DNA of 64,000 nt from Limnohabitans sp. Rim8 (lineage in GTDB: Bacteria > Pseudomonadota > Gammaproteobacteria > Burkholderiales > Burkholderiaceae_C), in the NCBI RefSeq assembly GCF_945901735.1, contig NZ_CAMDLM010000015.1, positions 1 to 64,000 of the forward strand. The letters are read 5' to 3'. Under the pieces are notes generated by a model, which searched no databases, had not been told where the DNA came from, and worked only from the letters and a program-made list of their open reading frames with translations. The translations under genes and the position numbers were made by a program. Below are positions 17,320 to 26,968 of this stretch, piece after piece. Position 1 is the first letter of the stretch, and each line of letters starts with the position of its first letter.

Positions 17320-17817
17320 ATGGAACAACACAATTTCGAGGCATTGCTCCAGCGGTTTTCGGCCGCTGCCGAAGCGGGCGATGGCGAGGCCTTTGCCCAG
17401 TGCTTCACGCCAGACGGCATCTACCACGACTACATCTACGGTGACCACACGGGCCGTGCCGACATCGCCCACATGATGAACGACCTGTTCCACCGCGATG
17501 CCGGGCCGGATTACCGCTGGGAGATGTTCGAGCCCGTATGCAATGGGCAGGTGGCCTATGCGCGGTCTTTGTCGAGCTTCACCTCGCGGGTGCCCGAGTT
17601 TGCGGGACGGCAGGTGGTGATCGACGGCATCAGCCGCTTTGCGCTGCGTGACGGGCTGATTTGCGATTACAGCGAATCGGTCAATGGCGGCGTGGCCATG
17701 GTGCAGCTGGGGGTGGCTGCGCCGCGCCTGGAGAAGGTGCTCAAGCGCTGGAGCCAGCAGTTGCTGGACCAGCCCGCCACCCAAGCGTTTTTGGCCCGTG
17801 GCAAGCGCACGGTGTGA
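17320..17817 (+). CDS. SnoaL/NTF2-like protein
   Basis: A 165-residue member of the NTF2-like cone fold. The FEALLQRFSAAAEAGDGEAFAQCFTPDG start and DGLICDYSESVNGGVAM end are typical of SnoaL-type domains. Such proteins are small-molecule isomerases, cyclases or ligand-binding proteins. It has a good AGGAG Shine-Dalgarno. It lies between the MFS gene (26 bases) and an enoyl-CoA hydratase gene (31 bases) on the same strand, so a role in a small catabolic route with the latter is plausible but unproven. Confidence 0.75.
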   Translation: MEQHNFEALLQRFSAAAEAGDGEAFAQCFTPDGIYHDYIYGDHTGRADIAHMMNDLFHRDAGPDYRWEMFEPVCNGQVAYARSLSSFTSRVPEFAGRQVVIDGISRFALRDGLICDYSESVNGGVAMVQLGVAAPRLEKVLKRWSQQLLDQPATQAFLARGKRTV

Positions 17818-17848
17818 GTTGTTTATTGCTTCAATGAAAGGCCAGGCC

Positions 17849-18661
17849 ATGGGTTACCAAGACATCCTTTACAAGGTCGAGCACCGCATCGCGACCATCA
17901 CCTTGAACCGGCCGGACAAGCTCAACGCCTGGACCGCCGTCATGGAGCGCGAAGTGCGCGAGGCCATGGACACAGCAGCTGCAGATGACGGTGTGCGTGC
18001 CATCGTGCTCACGGGTGCGGGGCGGGGCTTTTGCGCCGGGGCCGACATGGATTTGCTCAAGGGCCTGGACCCAAGTGACATCACCGCAACCACCTGGACG
18101 AAACCTTTTGATGTGAACCAGCGGCTGGATTACCAGACGCGCTATGGGTTTTACCCGGCGATTCCGAAGCCGGTGATCGGCATGTTGAACGGCGCAACGG
18201 CGGGCATTGGGCTGGTGCACGCTCTGTATTGCGACATCCGGTTTGCGGCCGACAACGCGGTGTTCACCACCGCGTTTTCTAGGCGCGGCTTGATCGCCGA
18301 GCACGGCCTGAGTTGGACGCTGCCCCGCATTGTGGGCCACGCCAATGCGATGGATTTGTTGCTCTCGGCCCGCAAGTTGATGGCCCCCGAGGCGCAGGCC
18401 ATGGGCTTGGTCAACAAGGTGTTTGCGCCCGACGCTTTGGCTGCCGCCACGTATGCCTATGTGCGCGATTTGGTGGACAACGTGTCGCCTCGCTCGATGG
18501 CCGTGATCAAGCGCCAGCAGTACGACGCGCCGTTCCAGACCCTGGCAGAAAACACCCGACAGGCCAACGTGGAGATGGCCCGCAGTTTTGCGAGTGACGA
18601 CTTCCGCGAAGGCGTGGCGCATTTCATGGAGAAACGCGCACCGCAATTCACGGGGAAATAA
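17849..18661 (+). CDS. Enoyl-CoA hydratase/isomerase family protein
   Basis: Crotonase-fold enzyme of 270 residues. HRIATITLNRPDKLNAW begins the domain, and the oxyanion-hole segment GAGRGFCAGADMDLL is clear. The catalytic region reads SRRGLIAEHGLSWTLPRIVG, where the Glu of AEHG corresponds to one crotonase catalytic acid. It acts on a CoA thioester, but hydratase and isomerase activities cannot be separated by sequence. The ATG at 17849 follows AAAGG at good spacing; an ATG 15 bases earlier is possible. Confidence 0.85.
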   Translation: MGYQDILYKVEHRIATITLNRPDKLNAWTAVMEREVREAMDTAAADDGVRAIVLTGAGRGFCAGADMDLLKGLDPSDITATTWTKPFDVNQRLDYQTRYGFYPAIPKPVIGMLNGATAGIGLVHALYCDIRFAADNAVFTTAFSRRGLIAEHGLSWTLPRIVGHANAMDLLLSARKLMAPEAQAMGLVNKVFAPDALAAATYAYVRDLVDNVSPRSMAVIKRQQYDAPFQTLAENTRQANVEMARSFASDDFREGVAHFMEKRAPQFTGK

Positions 18662-18718
18662 GTGGATGGGGCGGACTATTTTTCAGGCCATGAGAAGTCT
18701 TCGGTGGTCAAAGGTGTT

Positions 18719-18793
18719 GTAGGTCGGCGGCTTTAGCCCCGACACGCAGCCTATGGCGATGCCCCAATGTCGGGGCTGAAGCCACCGACCTGC
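18719..18793. repeat. REP-like palindrome pair, inverted orientation
   Basis: The first unit (18719-18744) begins with the tetranucleotide GTAG and folds as GTCGG/CCGAC outside and GGCT/AGCC inside with one bulged C. The second unit (18768-18793) is nearly its reverse complement, about 24 bases away, as in a BIME. Related units occur at 19817-19881 and 27779-27916. It fills the spacer between convergent genes. Confidence 0.7.
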
Positions 18794-18860
18794 GAGGGGA
18801 GGGTGAACAAATTTCAGCGGGCCGGATCCTTAACGGGCAGATGCAGGGGCTGCCCCCGAC

Positions 18861-19730
18861 TCACTTGTTGAGTGTCATCAACGGGATGTCTTTGGCCACC
18901 GCCAACTTGTCGAGCTGCGCGCGGGTTTGGCTGGCCAAGAAGGTTTCGATGGCTTTGCGCGTGGCGGGCTTGAACAGGTCTTTGACCGGGTGGGTCAGTT
19001 GGACGCCTGCAGCTTCGCACAGACTCAGCGCAAAGTGCGGCTCCAGCGCGGCCACGGCCACGCGACCGTTCTTGCAAGCGTAAATGCGGTAACCCGCGTG
19101 TGCCCCCCCCACCGCACCGTCGGGCGTGGTCATGCGCAGCTGCCGGGGCAGGGCCAGCCAAGCGGCGGCATCGGACAGGGCCACTTCGTGGTGCGAGCCT
19201 TTGCCTGAGGTCTTGAGCGAGATGACCGCTTTGAGCGTGGCTTCGCTGGCCATGAGTGCGCCGCCCATGTCGGCAAACAAACTCGGGGGCAGGTCCATGC
19301 CGTTGACCAGGCCCACTTCGGCTTGGTAGGTCAAATCGTGGCCAGGGATTTCGGCCAGTGGGCCGGGGGCGCCCACCACTTCGATCAGGCTGAGCGCGGG
19401 GTATTGCTTGCGCAGTGACTTCCAGCTCAGGCCCAGCTTGGTCAGGGCCGAGGGGCGAAACGAGGTCAGCAGCACATCGGTCTTGGGCAGCAGCTTGTGC
19501 ATCGCAGCTTGCCCTGCTGCGGTTTTGAGGTCCAGGGTGTGGTGTTTCACGCCCTTGTGCATCAGCGCATAACCCTCCGGCGTGTAGTGCTCCATCGGGT
19601 CGCCAGAAGGCGGGTTGACCTTGGTGCAGCTGGCACCCATTTGCGCCAAGCGCATCAAGGCCGCAGGGCCGGGCAGGTTGAGGGCCAGGCTGACGACGCG
19701 AATGCCGCGAAGGGGTTGTGAGGATGACAT
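18861..19730 (-). CDS. CaiB/BaiF (family III) CoA-transferase family protein, short form
   Basis: A 289-residue protein with the family III CoA-transferase layout: PLRGIRVVSLALNLPGPAAL at the start, KTAAGQAAMHKLLPKTDVLLTSFRP, FADMGGALMASEATLKA and the GKGSHHEVALSDAA segment. Typical members have about 380-400 residues, so the C-terminal third is shortened. It may use a CoA ester as donor or act as an alpha-methylacyl-CoA racemase-like enzyme. The ATG at 19730 precedes MSSSQPL. The enoyl-CoA hydratase gene faces it across the REP spacer. Confidence 0.78.
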   Translation of the reverse strand: MSSSQPLRGIRVVSLALNLPGPAALMRLAQMGASCTKVNPPSGDPMEHYTPEGYALMHKGVKHHTLDLKTAAGQAAMHKLLPKTDVLLTSFRPSALTKLGLSWKSLRKQYPALSLIEVVGAPGPLAEIPGHDLTYQAEVGLVNGMDLPPSLFADMGGALMASEATLKAVISLKTSGKGSHHEVALSDAAAWLALPRQLRMTTPDGAVGGAHAGYRIYACKNGRVAVAALEPHFALSLCEAAGVQLTHPVKDLFKPATRKAIETFLASQTRAQLDKLAVAKDIPLMTLNK

Positions 19731-19816
19731 GCGGATGACCTTGGAAATGTTTCTCAAGCATTATGTGCAAGGCGCTGACGCGGCACTGTCACCTGCGCGG
19801 AAGGGGCGCAGGTTCT

Positions 19817-19881
19817 TGTCGGGGCTGAAGCCGCCGACCTCCAAAGACAGGGTTCCCTCAGTCGGGTCTGAAGCTGCCGAC
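19817..19881. repeat. REP-like palindromes, two units in the same orientation
   Basis: Unit one (19817-19840) matches the second unit of the 18.7 kb locus except for one base in the core. Unit two (19861-19881) is a decayed copy that keeps the outer GTCGG and CCGAC arms. Both lie in the 220-base spacer between two minus-strand genes. Confidence 0.6.
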
Positions 19882-19950
19882 AAAGACGTGGTTTCCGCAG
19901 ATTGCCTGCCGGATAGGCTTTTGCAAAAGACAGGCCTTACGCAGGAAAGT

Positions 19951-20760
19951 TCAGGCCCCCAGATTGCGCAAAGTCGCTTCGATCGCGGCAGCGGTGGCGA
20001 TGGGCTTTTCCATGGGGAACAGGTGCGAGCCGTCGAGCATCATGATGCGGCCTTTGACGACTTGGTGCGTCAGGTCGGTGCCGGCTTGGCGCATTTCTGC
20101 CGAGTGCGTGCCGCCGATGAAGGCGGCGGGGCATTTGAGGGGTTTGCGCTTGAGCAGGCTGTCGAGTTTGTGCGGCAGGCTGTTGTAAATCGCGGTTTCG
20201 ATGGCGCGGTCAAAACTGAGCACGCGCTGGCCGCCTTCGTCGTGGGTGCCATGCTCAATGTAGTCCTGCAGGACTTGCGGGTCCCAGCGGGCAAAGGATT
20301 TTTTGTGCGCAAAGCTCTCGAGCGCGGCTTGGGCATCGGGCCAGTGGTGGCGGCGTTTTTGGCTGATGCGACCGGGTGAGAGTGCGCCGATCAGGGGGGT
20401 GCGTTTGGCCAAGCCCAAGGTGGTGGCACGCCAGCCGCCCAGCACGGGTGAGTCGATCAGCACCACACCGCGCGCCAGCTCGGGGTGGCGGGCAGCGCAC
20501 ATCAGGCTCAAGATGCCGCCCAGTGAATGCCCGACCAAAAAAGCAGGGCCGTCCGAGCCTTGCTTTTCATGCGCAAAGTCGGCCAGCTGCTGCACCAAGT
20601 GGGGCCAGTTGTTGGTGACGGGGTATTTCGGGTCATGGCCGAACTTTTCGATGGCATCGACCTGAAAGCCGCGCTGACGCAGGTTGTCTAACAGCACGCG
20701 GTAAGTGCTGGCTGGAAAGCTGTTGCCGTGCGAGAAGATGATGCGGGGTGAGGTCTGCAT
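19951..20760 (-). CDS. Alpha/beta hydrolase
   Basis: Hydrolase of 269 residues. IIFSHGNSFPASTY is the oxyanion-hole HGN motif, FLVGHSLGG is the nucleophile elbow with the catalytic Ser, and DGSHLFPMEKP carries the catalytic His. The substrate is unknown. The ATG lies four bases after the mutS stop, so it is probably translated from the mutS mRNA, a placement that is common in this lineage. The open frame continues into mutS but only as shadow sequence. Confidence 0.85.
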   Translation of the reverse strand: MQTSPRIIFSHGNSFPASTYRVLLDNLRQRGFQVDAIEKFGHDPKYPVTNNWPHLVQQLADFAHEKQGSDGPAFLVGHSLGGILSLMCAARHPELARGVVLIDSPVLGGWRATTLGLAKRTPLIGALSPGRISQKRRHHWPDAQAALESFAHKKSFARWDPQVLQDYIEHGTHDEGGQRVLSFDRAIETAIYNSLPHKLDSLLKRKPLKCPAAFIGGTHSAEMRQAGTDLTHQVVKGRIMMLDGSHLFPMEKPIATAAAIEATLRNLGA

Positions 20761-20764
20761 GGTT

Positions 20765-23443
20765 TTAATTTTTCGGCAGCAGGCGCTGCAAGGCATACAG
20801 GGCGTCCAGCGCTTCACGGGGGCTGAGTGCATCGGGGTTAATTTGGGCCAGCGCCACTTCGATCGGGCTGGGGCCGGTGGCTTCGGTTTCGGGCGGGGCA
20901 GCGAACAGGTCGACTTGCTGGCGGCTTTCGGTGGCACCGGCTTCCAGGGCACTGAGTGCATGCCGCGCGTGGTGGAGCACGGCGGCCGGCATGCCTGCGA
21001 GTCGCGCCACCTGCACGCCATAGCTCTTGCTGGCGGGGCCGGGTTGCAGCTCGTGCAAGAACACGATGGATGAGCCCGATTCAGCCGCGCTCACGTGCAT
21101 GTTGACCGCAGCGGTGTGCGTGGCCGGGAACTCGGTCAACTCGAAGTAGTGCGTGGCAAACAGCGCAAAGGCCTGCGTTTTGTTGTGCAGGTGCGTGGCG
21201 ATCCCGCTGGCCAGGGCCAGGCCATCAAAGGTTGAGGTGCCGCGCCCAATCTCGTCCATCAGCACCAGGCTGTGTGGCGTGGCGCTGTGCAAGATTTGCG
21301 CGGCTTCGGTCATCTCCAGCATGAAGGTCGATTGGGCGTTGGCCAGGTCGTCGGCCGCACCGATCCGGGTGTGGATCGCGTCGATGGGGCCGAGGCGGCA
21401 GCGGCTGGCGGGCACGTGGCTACCGATGCTGGCCAAAAGCACGATCAGCGCCACTTGGCGCATGTAGGTCGATTTACCGCCCATGTTGGGGCCGGTGATG
21501 ACCTGCAAGCGCTGCTTGGGGCCCAGCACCGTGTCGTTGGCGATGAAACTGGCCCCGGACATCTGGGCCAAGCGGGCCTCGACCACCGGGTGGCGGCCTT
21601 GGCGAATTTCGATGCAGGGCTCTTTGGTGAATTCGGGTGCGCACCAATGGAGAGTGAGCGAGCGCTCGGTCAGTGCACACAACACGTCCAGGCTGGCCAT
21701 GGCTTGCGCCAATTCGGTGAGCGAGGGCACAAAGGGTTGCATCTGGTCCAGCAGGCCTTCGTAGAGCCACTTCTCGCGGGCCAAGGCGCGTTCTTGCGCC
21801 GACAGGGCTTTGTCTTCAAAAGTTTTGAGCTCGGGCGTGATGAAACGCTCGGCGTTTTTCAGGGTCTGGCGGCGGCGGTAGTCGCCCGGTACTTTGTCGA
21901 GTTGCCCTTGCGTGACCTCGATGTAAAAGCCGTGCACCTTGTTGAACTGCACCCGCAAATTGGCGATGCCGGTGCGTTCTTTTTCGCGGGTTTCCAGGTC
22001 GAGCAAGAAGGCATCGCAGTTGGTCTGGATGCCGCGCAACTCGTCCAGCTCGGCGTCCAGGCCGTCCGCGATGATGCCGCCGTCGCGCACCAGGGCGGCG
22101 GGCTCTTCGAGCAGGGCCATGTGCAGCAATTCGGCGCAGTGTGTGGGCGGTGTCAGCCATCGGGCCATACCCGCCAGCAGGCTGCCTGGCTCTGGCTGAA
22201 GCGCTTGCAGTTGCACAGACAGCGCAGCCGCACGCGCCAGCGCATGGCGCAGGGCCACCAGCTCGCGCGGGCGCACTTGGCGCAGCGCGGTGCGGGCGGT
22301 GATTCGCTCCACGTCGCTGGCGCCTTTGAGTTGTTCTCGCAGGCTGATCCAAGCCTCTTTTCTGGCTTCGCCGCTCTCGCCACGCAACACGGCTTGGGCT
22401 TGCAGGCGTTGCTGCGCCACTTGTCGTTCTCGCGGCGGGCTGAGCAGCCAGCTTTTGAGCAAACGGCTGCCCATGCCGGTCATGCAGGTGTCGAGCAGGG
22501 CAAACAGGGTGGGCGAATCGGCCGCACTTTCGCCGCGCAGGGTTTGCGTCAGCTCCAGGTTGCGTCGCGTGCTGGCGGGCAGGTCCATCAGCGCGTCCGA
22601 GCGCTGCACTTGCACGCGTTGCACATGCGGCAGGCTGCGGCCTTGGGTGTGTTCGGCGTAAGTCAGCAGGGCGGCGGCAGCGGCGTGCGCATCCGCCAGC
22701 GTGTCGGCGCTCCACGCGGCCAGCGACGCGGCTTGCAGTTGCGCCAGCAGCTTGCGCTGGCCCAGGCCCGCGTCAAACTGAAAATCGGGCCGCAGGGCCA
22801 GCGCCCAGTTGCCTCGGCCTGCGGTTTTGAGGCCCCGCAGTTTTTGCTCAAAAGAGGGCGTCATGCCCGCGCTGGCCAGCAGTTCGCTGGGCGCGATGCG
22901 GTCGATCCAGTCGGCCAATCCGTCTTGCGCGCATTCGGCCAGGTGCACCACGCCTTGGGTGACGCTGAGCCATGCCAGGCCGCAGCGGTTTTTGCCCGCC
23001 TGGTGCACGGCCAGCAAGATGGCTTCGCTTTTGTCGGAGAGCAACTCTGTGTCGGTCAGGGTGCCGGGTGTGACCACGCGCACCACTTTGCGCTCGACTG
23101 GGCCTTTGGCTGTGGCCACATCGCCCACTTGCTCGCAAATGGCCACCGACTCGCCCAGCTTGATCAAGCGGGCAAGGTAGGTTTCCATGGAATGGAAAGG
23201 CACGCCCGCCATGAGCACAGGCTGCCCTGCCGACTGACCCCGGCGCGTCAAGGTGATGTCCAGCAGGCCTGCGGCTTTTTCGGCGTCGCCAAAAAACAGC
23301 TCGTAAAAGTCGCCCATGCGGTAGAACACCAACGTGTACGGAAACGCCGCCTTGATGCCCAGGTACTGGGCCATCATGGGCGTGTGGCCAGCGTAATCGG
23401 CGGGGCTGAGGGAGGGAGAGGTGTCGTTTGGCATCAAGGGCAT
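20765..23443 (-). CDS. mutS: DNA mismatch repair protein MutS
   Basis: Mismatch sensor of 892 residues. The N-terminal [11 protein letters not shown] holds the Phe-x-Glu mismatch-reading motif. The lever and clamp domains follow. The ATPase carries Walker [15 protein letters not shown], Walker [17 protein letters not shown] and the [11 protein letters not shown] switch. The C-terminal tail has a short helix-turn-helix dimer region. A second ATG three codons in (MPNDTSP) is equally likely as a start. Large open frames on the opposite strand here are GC shadows. Confidence 0.97.
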   Translation of the reverse strand: MPLMPNDTSPSLSPADYAGHTPMMAQYLGIKAAFPYTLVFYRMGDFYELFFGDAEKAAGLLDITLTRRGQSAGQPVLMAGVPFHSMETYLARLIKLGESVAICEQVGDVATAKGPVERKVVRVVTPGTLTDTELLSDKSEAILLAVHQAGKNRCGLAWLSVTQGVVHLAECAQDGLADWIDRIAPSELLASAGMTPSFEQKLRGLKTAGRGNWALALRPDFQFDAGLGQRKLLAQLQAASLAAWSADTLADAHAAAAALLTYAEHTQGRSLPHVQRVQVQRSDALMDLPASTRRNLELTQTLRGESAADSPTLFALLDTCMTGMGSRLLKSWLLSPPRERQVAQQRLQAQAVLRGESGEARKEAWISLREQLKGASDVERITARTALRQVRPRELVALRHALARAAALSVQLQALQPEPGSLLAGMARWLTPPTHCAELLHMALLEEPAALVRDGGIIADGLDAELDELRGIQTNCDAFLLDLETREKERTGIANLRVQFNKVHGFYIEVTQGQLDKVPGDYRRRQTLKNAERFITPELKTFEDKALSAQERALAREKWLYEGLLDQMQPFVPSLTELAQAMASLDVLCALTERSLTLHWCAPEFTKEPCIEIRQGRHPVVEARLAQMSGASFIANDTVLGPKQRLQVITGPNMGGKSTYMRQVALIVLLASIGSHVPASRCRLGPIDAIHTRIGAADDLANAQSTFMLEMTEAAQILHSATPHSLVLMDEIGRGTSTFDGLALASGIATHLHNKTQAFALFATHYFELTEFPATHTAAVNMHVSAAESGSSIVFLHELQPGPASKSYGVQVARLAGMPAAVLHHARHALSALEAGATESRQQVDLFAAPPETEATGPSPIEVALAQINPDALSPREALDALYALQRLLPKN

Positions 23444-23688
23444 GGCCGACCTGGCAGTGGGGCACCGGGGCAGGGGTGCAAGGGTGGGGCTGCGCTGATT
23501 TTATTCGGCGCGAGGGGGACGGGTGACCTGAGCCTGATGAACGCAAATTTTGGGCGCATGCCATGTCTGAAAAACCACGGGCCTGGCTGGCCTTGGCCCT
23601 GCTTTTTGACGTGATGTGGGACAGCGCATGGCAAGGTCTTTGGGGGTCTGAATTGCATTTACTTACAATGTCGGCTTGTTAACTACCA

Positions 23689-23704
23689 GGGCTCAGTCGA
23701 GCCC
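23689..23704 (+). promoter_or_regulatory. Hairpin in the 5' leader of the CNNM-type gene
   Basis: GGGCTC and GAGCCC form a perfect six-base stem with loop AGTC, ending five bases before the ATG at 23710. A TACAAT at 23664-23669 would put the mRNA start near 23676, leaving a leader of about 34 bases that is mostly this hairpin. There is no Shine-Dalgarno sequence. Confidence 0.45.
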
Positions 23705-23709
23705 GTTGT

Positions 23710-25041
23710 ATGGAAATAGCGATACTTTTTGCCCTCATCTGTCTGAACGGTGTGTTTGCCATGTCCGAGATTGCCTTGGTCACTGCCCGAAAAGCCCGGC
23801 TTCAGAAACTCATTGATGAGGGCGACAGCGGTGCCGCAGCGGCTGTCAAACTGGGCGAAGATCCCACGCGTTTTTTGTCCACCATCCAGATCGGCATCAC
23901 CTCCATCGGTGTCCTGAACGGTATCGTCGGTGAGGCCGCTTTGGCTGCACCGATGGCCTTGTGGCTGGTGTCATTGGGTGTCCCCAACGGCTATGCCAGC
24001 TTCGCTGCCACTGGCATTGTGGTGCTGACGATCACTTATTTTTCGATTGTGGTGGGCGAATTGGTGCCCAAGCGCATCGGCCAGTCTTACCCCGAAACCT
24101 TTGCCCGCCTGGTGGCCCGGCCTATCAACTTTTTGGCGCTGGCGACCAAGCCCTTCGTGATTTTGTTGTCGGCCTCCACCCGCGCTTTGTTGCGCCTGAT
24201 GGGCGTGAAGGAGACCAAGGGCACGCCCGTGACCGAGGAAGAAATCCACGCCATGTTGGTGGAGGGCACCTCGGCTGGCGTGATCGAATCACACGAGCAC
24301 ACCATGGTGCGCAACGTGTTTCGTTTGGACGACCGCCAGATTGGTTCGCTCATGGTGCCGCGTGCCGACATCGTCTGCCTGGATGTGGACGACTCGTTTG
24401 ATGACAACCTGCGCCACATCGAAGAGTCGGACCATGCCCGCTTTCCGGTGGTGCAAGGCGGCATAGAAAACATCCTGGGCGTGATCAATGCGCGCCAGTG
24501 GCTCACGCGGGCGTTGAAAGACAAATCGCAGTCGCTGCGCGAGCAAGGGCTGCAAAGCCCGCTGTACGTGCCCGAAACCATCACCGGCATGGAGTTGCTG
24601 GACAACTTCAGGTTGTCCGACGTGCACATGGCGTTTGTCATCGACGAGTACGGCGAGGTGCAGGGCATCATCACGCTGCAAGACCTGATCGAGGCCATCA
24701 CCGGCGAGTTCCAGCCGCGTGACCCTGAAACCTCTTGGGCGGTGCAGCGCGAAGACGGCAGTTGGCTGCTGGACGGCCACATCCCGGTGCCCGAACTGAA
24801 GGACCGTCTGAACCTGGACACCGTGCCCGAAGAGGAGCGTGGCCGTTATCACACCCTGAGCGGCATGATCATGCTGCTGACCGGCACCTTGCCCAAGGTG
24901 GCCGATGCGGTGGAGTGGGAAGGCTGGAAGTTGGAGATCGTGGACATGGACGGCCGGGCCATCGACAAGGTGCTGGCCATGCGCTTGCCGCCCACCGAGC
25001 CGGAGGACGAGGCTGAAGGGACACTGTTGCTGGGCAGCTGA
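23710..25041 (+). CDS. CNNM/CorC-type (hemolysin family) membrane protein with CBS domains
   Basis: A 443-residue inner-membrane protein in three parts. A DUF21/CNNM transmembrane domain covers about residues 1-190, starting MEIAILFALICLNGVFAMSE. A CBS pair covers about 200-330, with MVPRADIVCLDV and VIDEYGEVQGIITLQDLIEAI. A C-terminal CorC_HlyC transporter-associated domain starts at SWLLDGHIPV. The family is tied to magnesium or cobalt export and has been mislabelled hemolysin. The gene ends at a bidirectional terminator shared with suhB. Confidence 0.9.
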   Translation: MEIAILFALICLNGVFAMSEIALVTARKARLQKLIDEGDSGAAAAVKLGEDPTRFLSTIQIGITSIGVLNGIVGEAALAAPMALWLVSLGVPNGYASFAATGIVVLTITYFSIVVGELVPKRIGQSYPETFARLVARPINFLALATKPFVILLSASTRALLRLMGVKETKGTPVTEEEIHAMLVEGTSAGVIESHEHTMVRNVFRLDDRQIGSLMVPRADIVCLDVDDSFDDNLRHIEESDHARFPVVQGGIENILGVINARQWLTRALKDKSQSLREQGLQSPLYVPETITGMELLDNFRLSDVHMAFVIDEYGEVQGIITLQDLIEAITGEFQPRDPETSWAVQREDGSWLLDGHIPVPELKDRLNLDTVPEEERGRYHTLSGMIMLLTGTLPKVADAVEWEGWKLEIVDMDGRAIDKVLAMRLPPTEPEDEAEGTLLLGS

Positions 25042-25054
25042 TCTTCCGGTGGCC

Positions 25055-25090
25055 ACAAAAAAAGCACCCGACGAGGGTGCTTTTTTTCGT
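25055..25090. terminator. Bidirectional intrinsic terminator
   Basis: The stem GCACCC and GGGTGC with loop GACGA is flanked by a run of A on the left and of T on the right, extending pairing to AAAGCACCC/GGGTGCTTT (25061-25083). It can end transcription of the CNNM gene from the left and of suhB from the right. Confidence 0.85.
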
Positions 25091-25110
25091 GGCCAGTGCT
25101 TGCCGCCCGC

Positions 25111-26076
25111 TTAAAAGGGCGCGTCCTTGGGCGCACCCTTGGCCTGACTGCTGTCGTTGCTGCTGGCCGGGGCGGCATCGTCTTCGGTATCCGGGTTGTG
25201 CGTGTCGCCTGTGCGCTCGCGGCTCAGGGCGTCTAAGGCGGTGCGCACGTTGGCTTTGTCGCCCGCGCTGGCAAATTTGCTGTACTTGCCCAAGATGGTG
25301 ACCAGTTGCCCATAAATGCGGGGCGCACCGGCCAGGCATTCTTTTTGTTCCAGAAAGTCAGACTCGCCTGTGAAGTTGCCAATCAGGCCACCGGCTTCGG
25401 TGACCAGCAGCGAGCCCGCAGCCACATCCCAAGGCGACAGGCCGGTTTCAAAGAAGCCATCGGTAAAGCCTGCAGCCACATAGGCCAAATCCAGGGCTGC
25501 AGCACCAGGGCGGCGCAAACCGGCGGTGCGTTGCATCACATCGCCCATCATGCGCAGGTACTGGTTGAAGTTGTCGCCCTTGCGGAAAGGGAAGCCCGTG
25601 GAAATGATGCACTCTTCCATCCGAATGCGCTTGCTCACGCGCAGGCGGCGGTCATTCATGAAGGCGCCACGGCCTTTGGTGGCAGTGAACAAGTCGTTGC
25701 GGGTGGGGTCGTAAATCACGGCTTGCTCGATCTTGCCGCGTACTTGCAGGGCAATGCTCACGCAATAAACAGGAAAGCCGTGGATGAAGTTGGTCGTGCC
25801 GTCCAGCGGGTCGATGATCCAGATGTGGTCCGCCAGTGGGTTGCCGAATTCGCGGCCCGACTCTTCGGCCAAGATGCCGTGGTCGGGGTAGGCCGTGAGC
25901 AAGGTCTCGATGATGACTTTTTCGCTGGCGTGGTCGACTTCGGTCACAAAGTCGTTGACCTGCTTTTGCGAGATGCGAACCGATTCAACGTCGAGCGCAG
26001 CGCGGTTGATGATGGCGCCAGCGGCGCGCGCAGCCTTGATGGCCACGTTGAGCATGGGGTGGAGATTGGACGACAT
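25111..26076 (-). CDS. suhB: Inositol-1-monophosphatase family protein SuhB
   Basis: Mg2+-dependent phosphatase fold of 321 residues. The metal-binding motifs are [23 protein letters not shown] and [19 protein letters not shown]. In E. coli SuhB also acts in rRNA transcription antitermination. The ATG at 26076 gives the family N-terminus [10 protein letters not shown]; eleven open codons upstream are not conserved in type. The last 50 residues are a polar tail rich in D, A, S and P, longer than E. coli SuhB. The gene is divergent from trmJ. Confidence 0.94.
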   Translation of the reverse strand: MSSNLHPMLNVAIKAARAAGAIINRAALDVESVRISQKQVNDFVTEVDHASEKVIIETLLTAYPDHGILAEESGREFGNPLADHIWIIDPLDGTTNFIHGFPVYCVSIALQVRGKIEQAVIYDPTRNDLFTATKGRGAFMNDRRLRVSKRIRMEECIISTGFPFRKGDNFNQYLRMMGDVMQRTAGLRRPGAAALDLAYVAAGFTDGFFETGLSPWDVAAGSLLVTEAGGLIGNFTGESDFLEQKECLAGAPRIYGQLVTILGKYSKFASAGDKANVRTALDALSRERTGDTHNPDTEDDAAPASSNDSSQAKGAPKDAPF

Positions 26077-26225
26077 GAATTGTGTGAAGAACTGAACTGG
26101 CCCACGCACGATCGCGGCGGCGAAGGGCGGATTTTCTCACGAAAAACGGGGGCATTCGCCATTTGGGCGTCCTGAGCCGCGTGTGCCTTCCCCTGGCTGG
26201 GCTGGGGAGCGTGGACAATCGGGTC

Positions 26226-26957
26226 ATGCAAACGCGATTCATCTTGATAGAAACCAGCCATGCGGGCAATGTGGGCGCTGCCGCTCGGGCCTTGAAAGTC
26301 ATGGGCTTTGACGACTTGGTGCTGGTGGCGCCGCGCTGGGCCAATGTGCTGCGCAAAGAAGAAACCATCCAACGCGCCAGCGGGGCGGGCGATGTGCTGG
26401 CCAAGGCGCGGGTGGTGAACACATTGGACGAAGCCTTGGAGGGCGTGACCCATTTGTGCGCCACGGCCATGACGCCGCGCGACTTTGGCCCGCCCACCCG
26501 CTCGCCGCGTGAGCACTTTGCCGAGCTGACCCGACCCGGTGCGCCTGAGCAAAGCGTGGCTTTTTTGTTTGGTTGCGAGCGCTTTGGCATGAAAAACGAG
26601 GATGTTTACCGCTGCCATGTGGCGCTGTCGATCCCCACCCATCCTCAATTTGGCTCGCTCAACCTGGGCTCAGCCATTCAGGTCATTGCCTACGATTGGC
26701 GCGTGGCTTTGGGAGGTTTTCCGGTGCAGGATGCCGTGGCGCCATCGGACAAGGCCGATGCGCATCAAGTGTCCGGCATGCTGAGCCATTGGGAACAAGC
26801 TTTGACCGACATCGGTTTTTTGGACCCGGCTGCGCCCAAAAAGCTCATGCCACGCTTGAACCAGTTGTTCAACCGGGCCGACCTGAGCCCAGAAGAAATC
26901 CACATCCTGCGGGGGGTCGCCAAGGCCATGATCCAGGCGGCCAACGGCAAACGATAG
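26226..26957 (+). CDS. trmJ: tRNA (cytidine/uridine-32-2'-O)-methyltransferase
   Basis: SPOUT methyltransferase of 243 residues that methylates position 32 of the tRNA anticodon loop. [25 protein letters not shown] opens the domain. [14 protein letters not shown] and [16 protein letters not shown] form the knotted SAM-binding region. A GACAAT at 26214-26219 is six bases before the ATG with no Shine-Dalgarno sequence, so a leaderless mRNA is possible. The stop codon TAG forms part of the candidate -10 for cysE. Confidence 0.93.
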   Translation: MQTRFILIETSHAGNVGAAARALKVMGFDDLVLVAPRWANVLRKEETIQRASGAGDVLAKARVVNTLDEALEGVTHLCATAMTPRDFGPPTRSPREHFAELTRPGAPEQSVAFLFGCERFGMKNEDVYRCHVALSIPTHPQFGSLNLGSAIQVIAYDWRVALGGFPVQDAVAPSDKADAHQVSGMLSHWEQALTDIGFLDPAAPKKLMPRLNQLFNRADLSPEEIHILRGVAKAMIQAANGKR

Positions 26958-26968
26958 ACTTGGGGCCT

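Noticed and set aside
21272..23614. A 780-codon open frame on the plus strand
   Set aside because: It lies antisense to mutS, whose catalytic motifs are all present. The composition is that of a GC shadow frame without recognisable domains.
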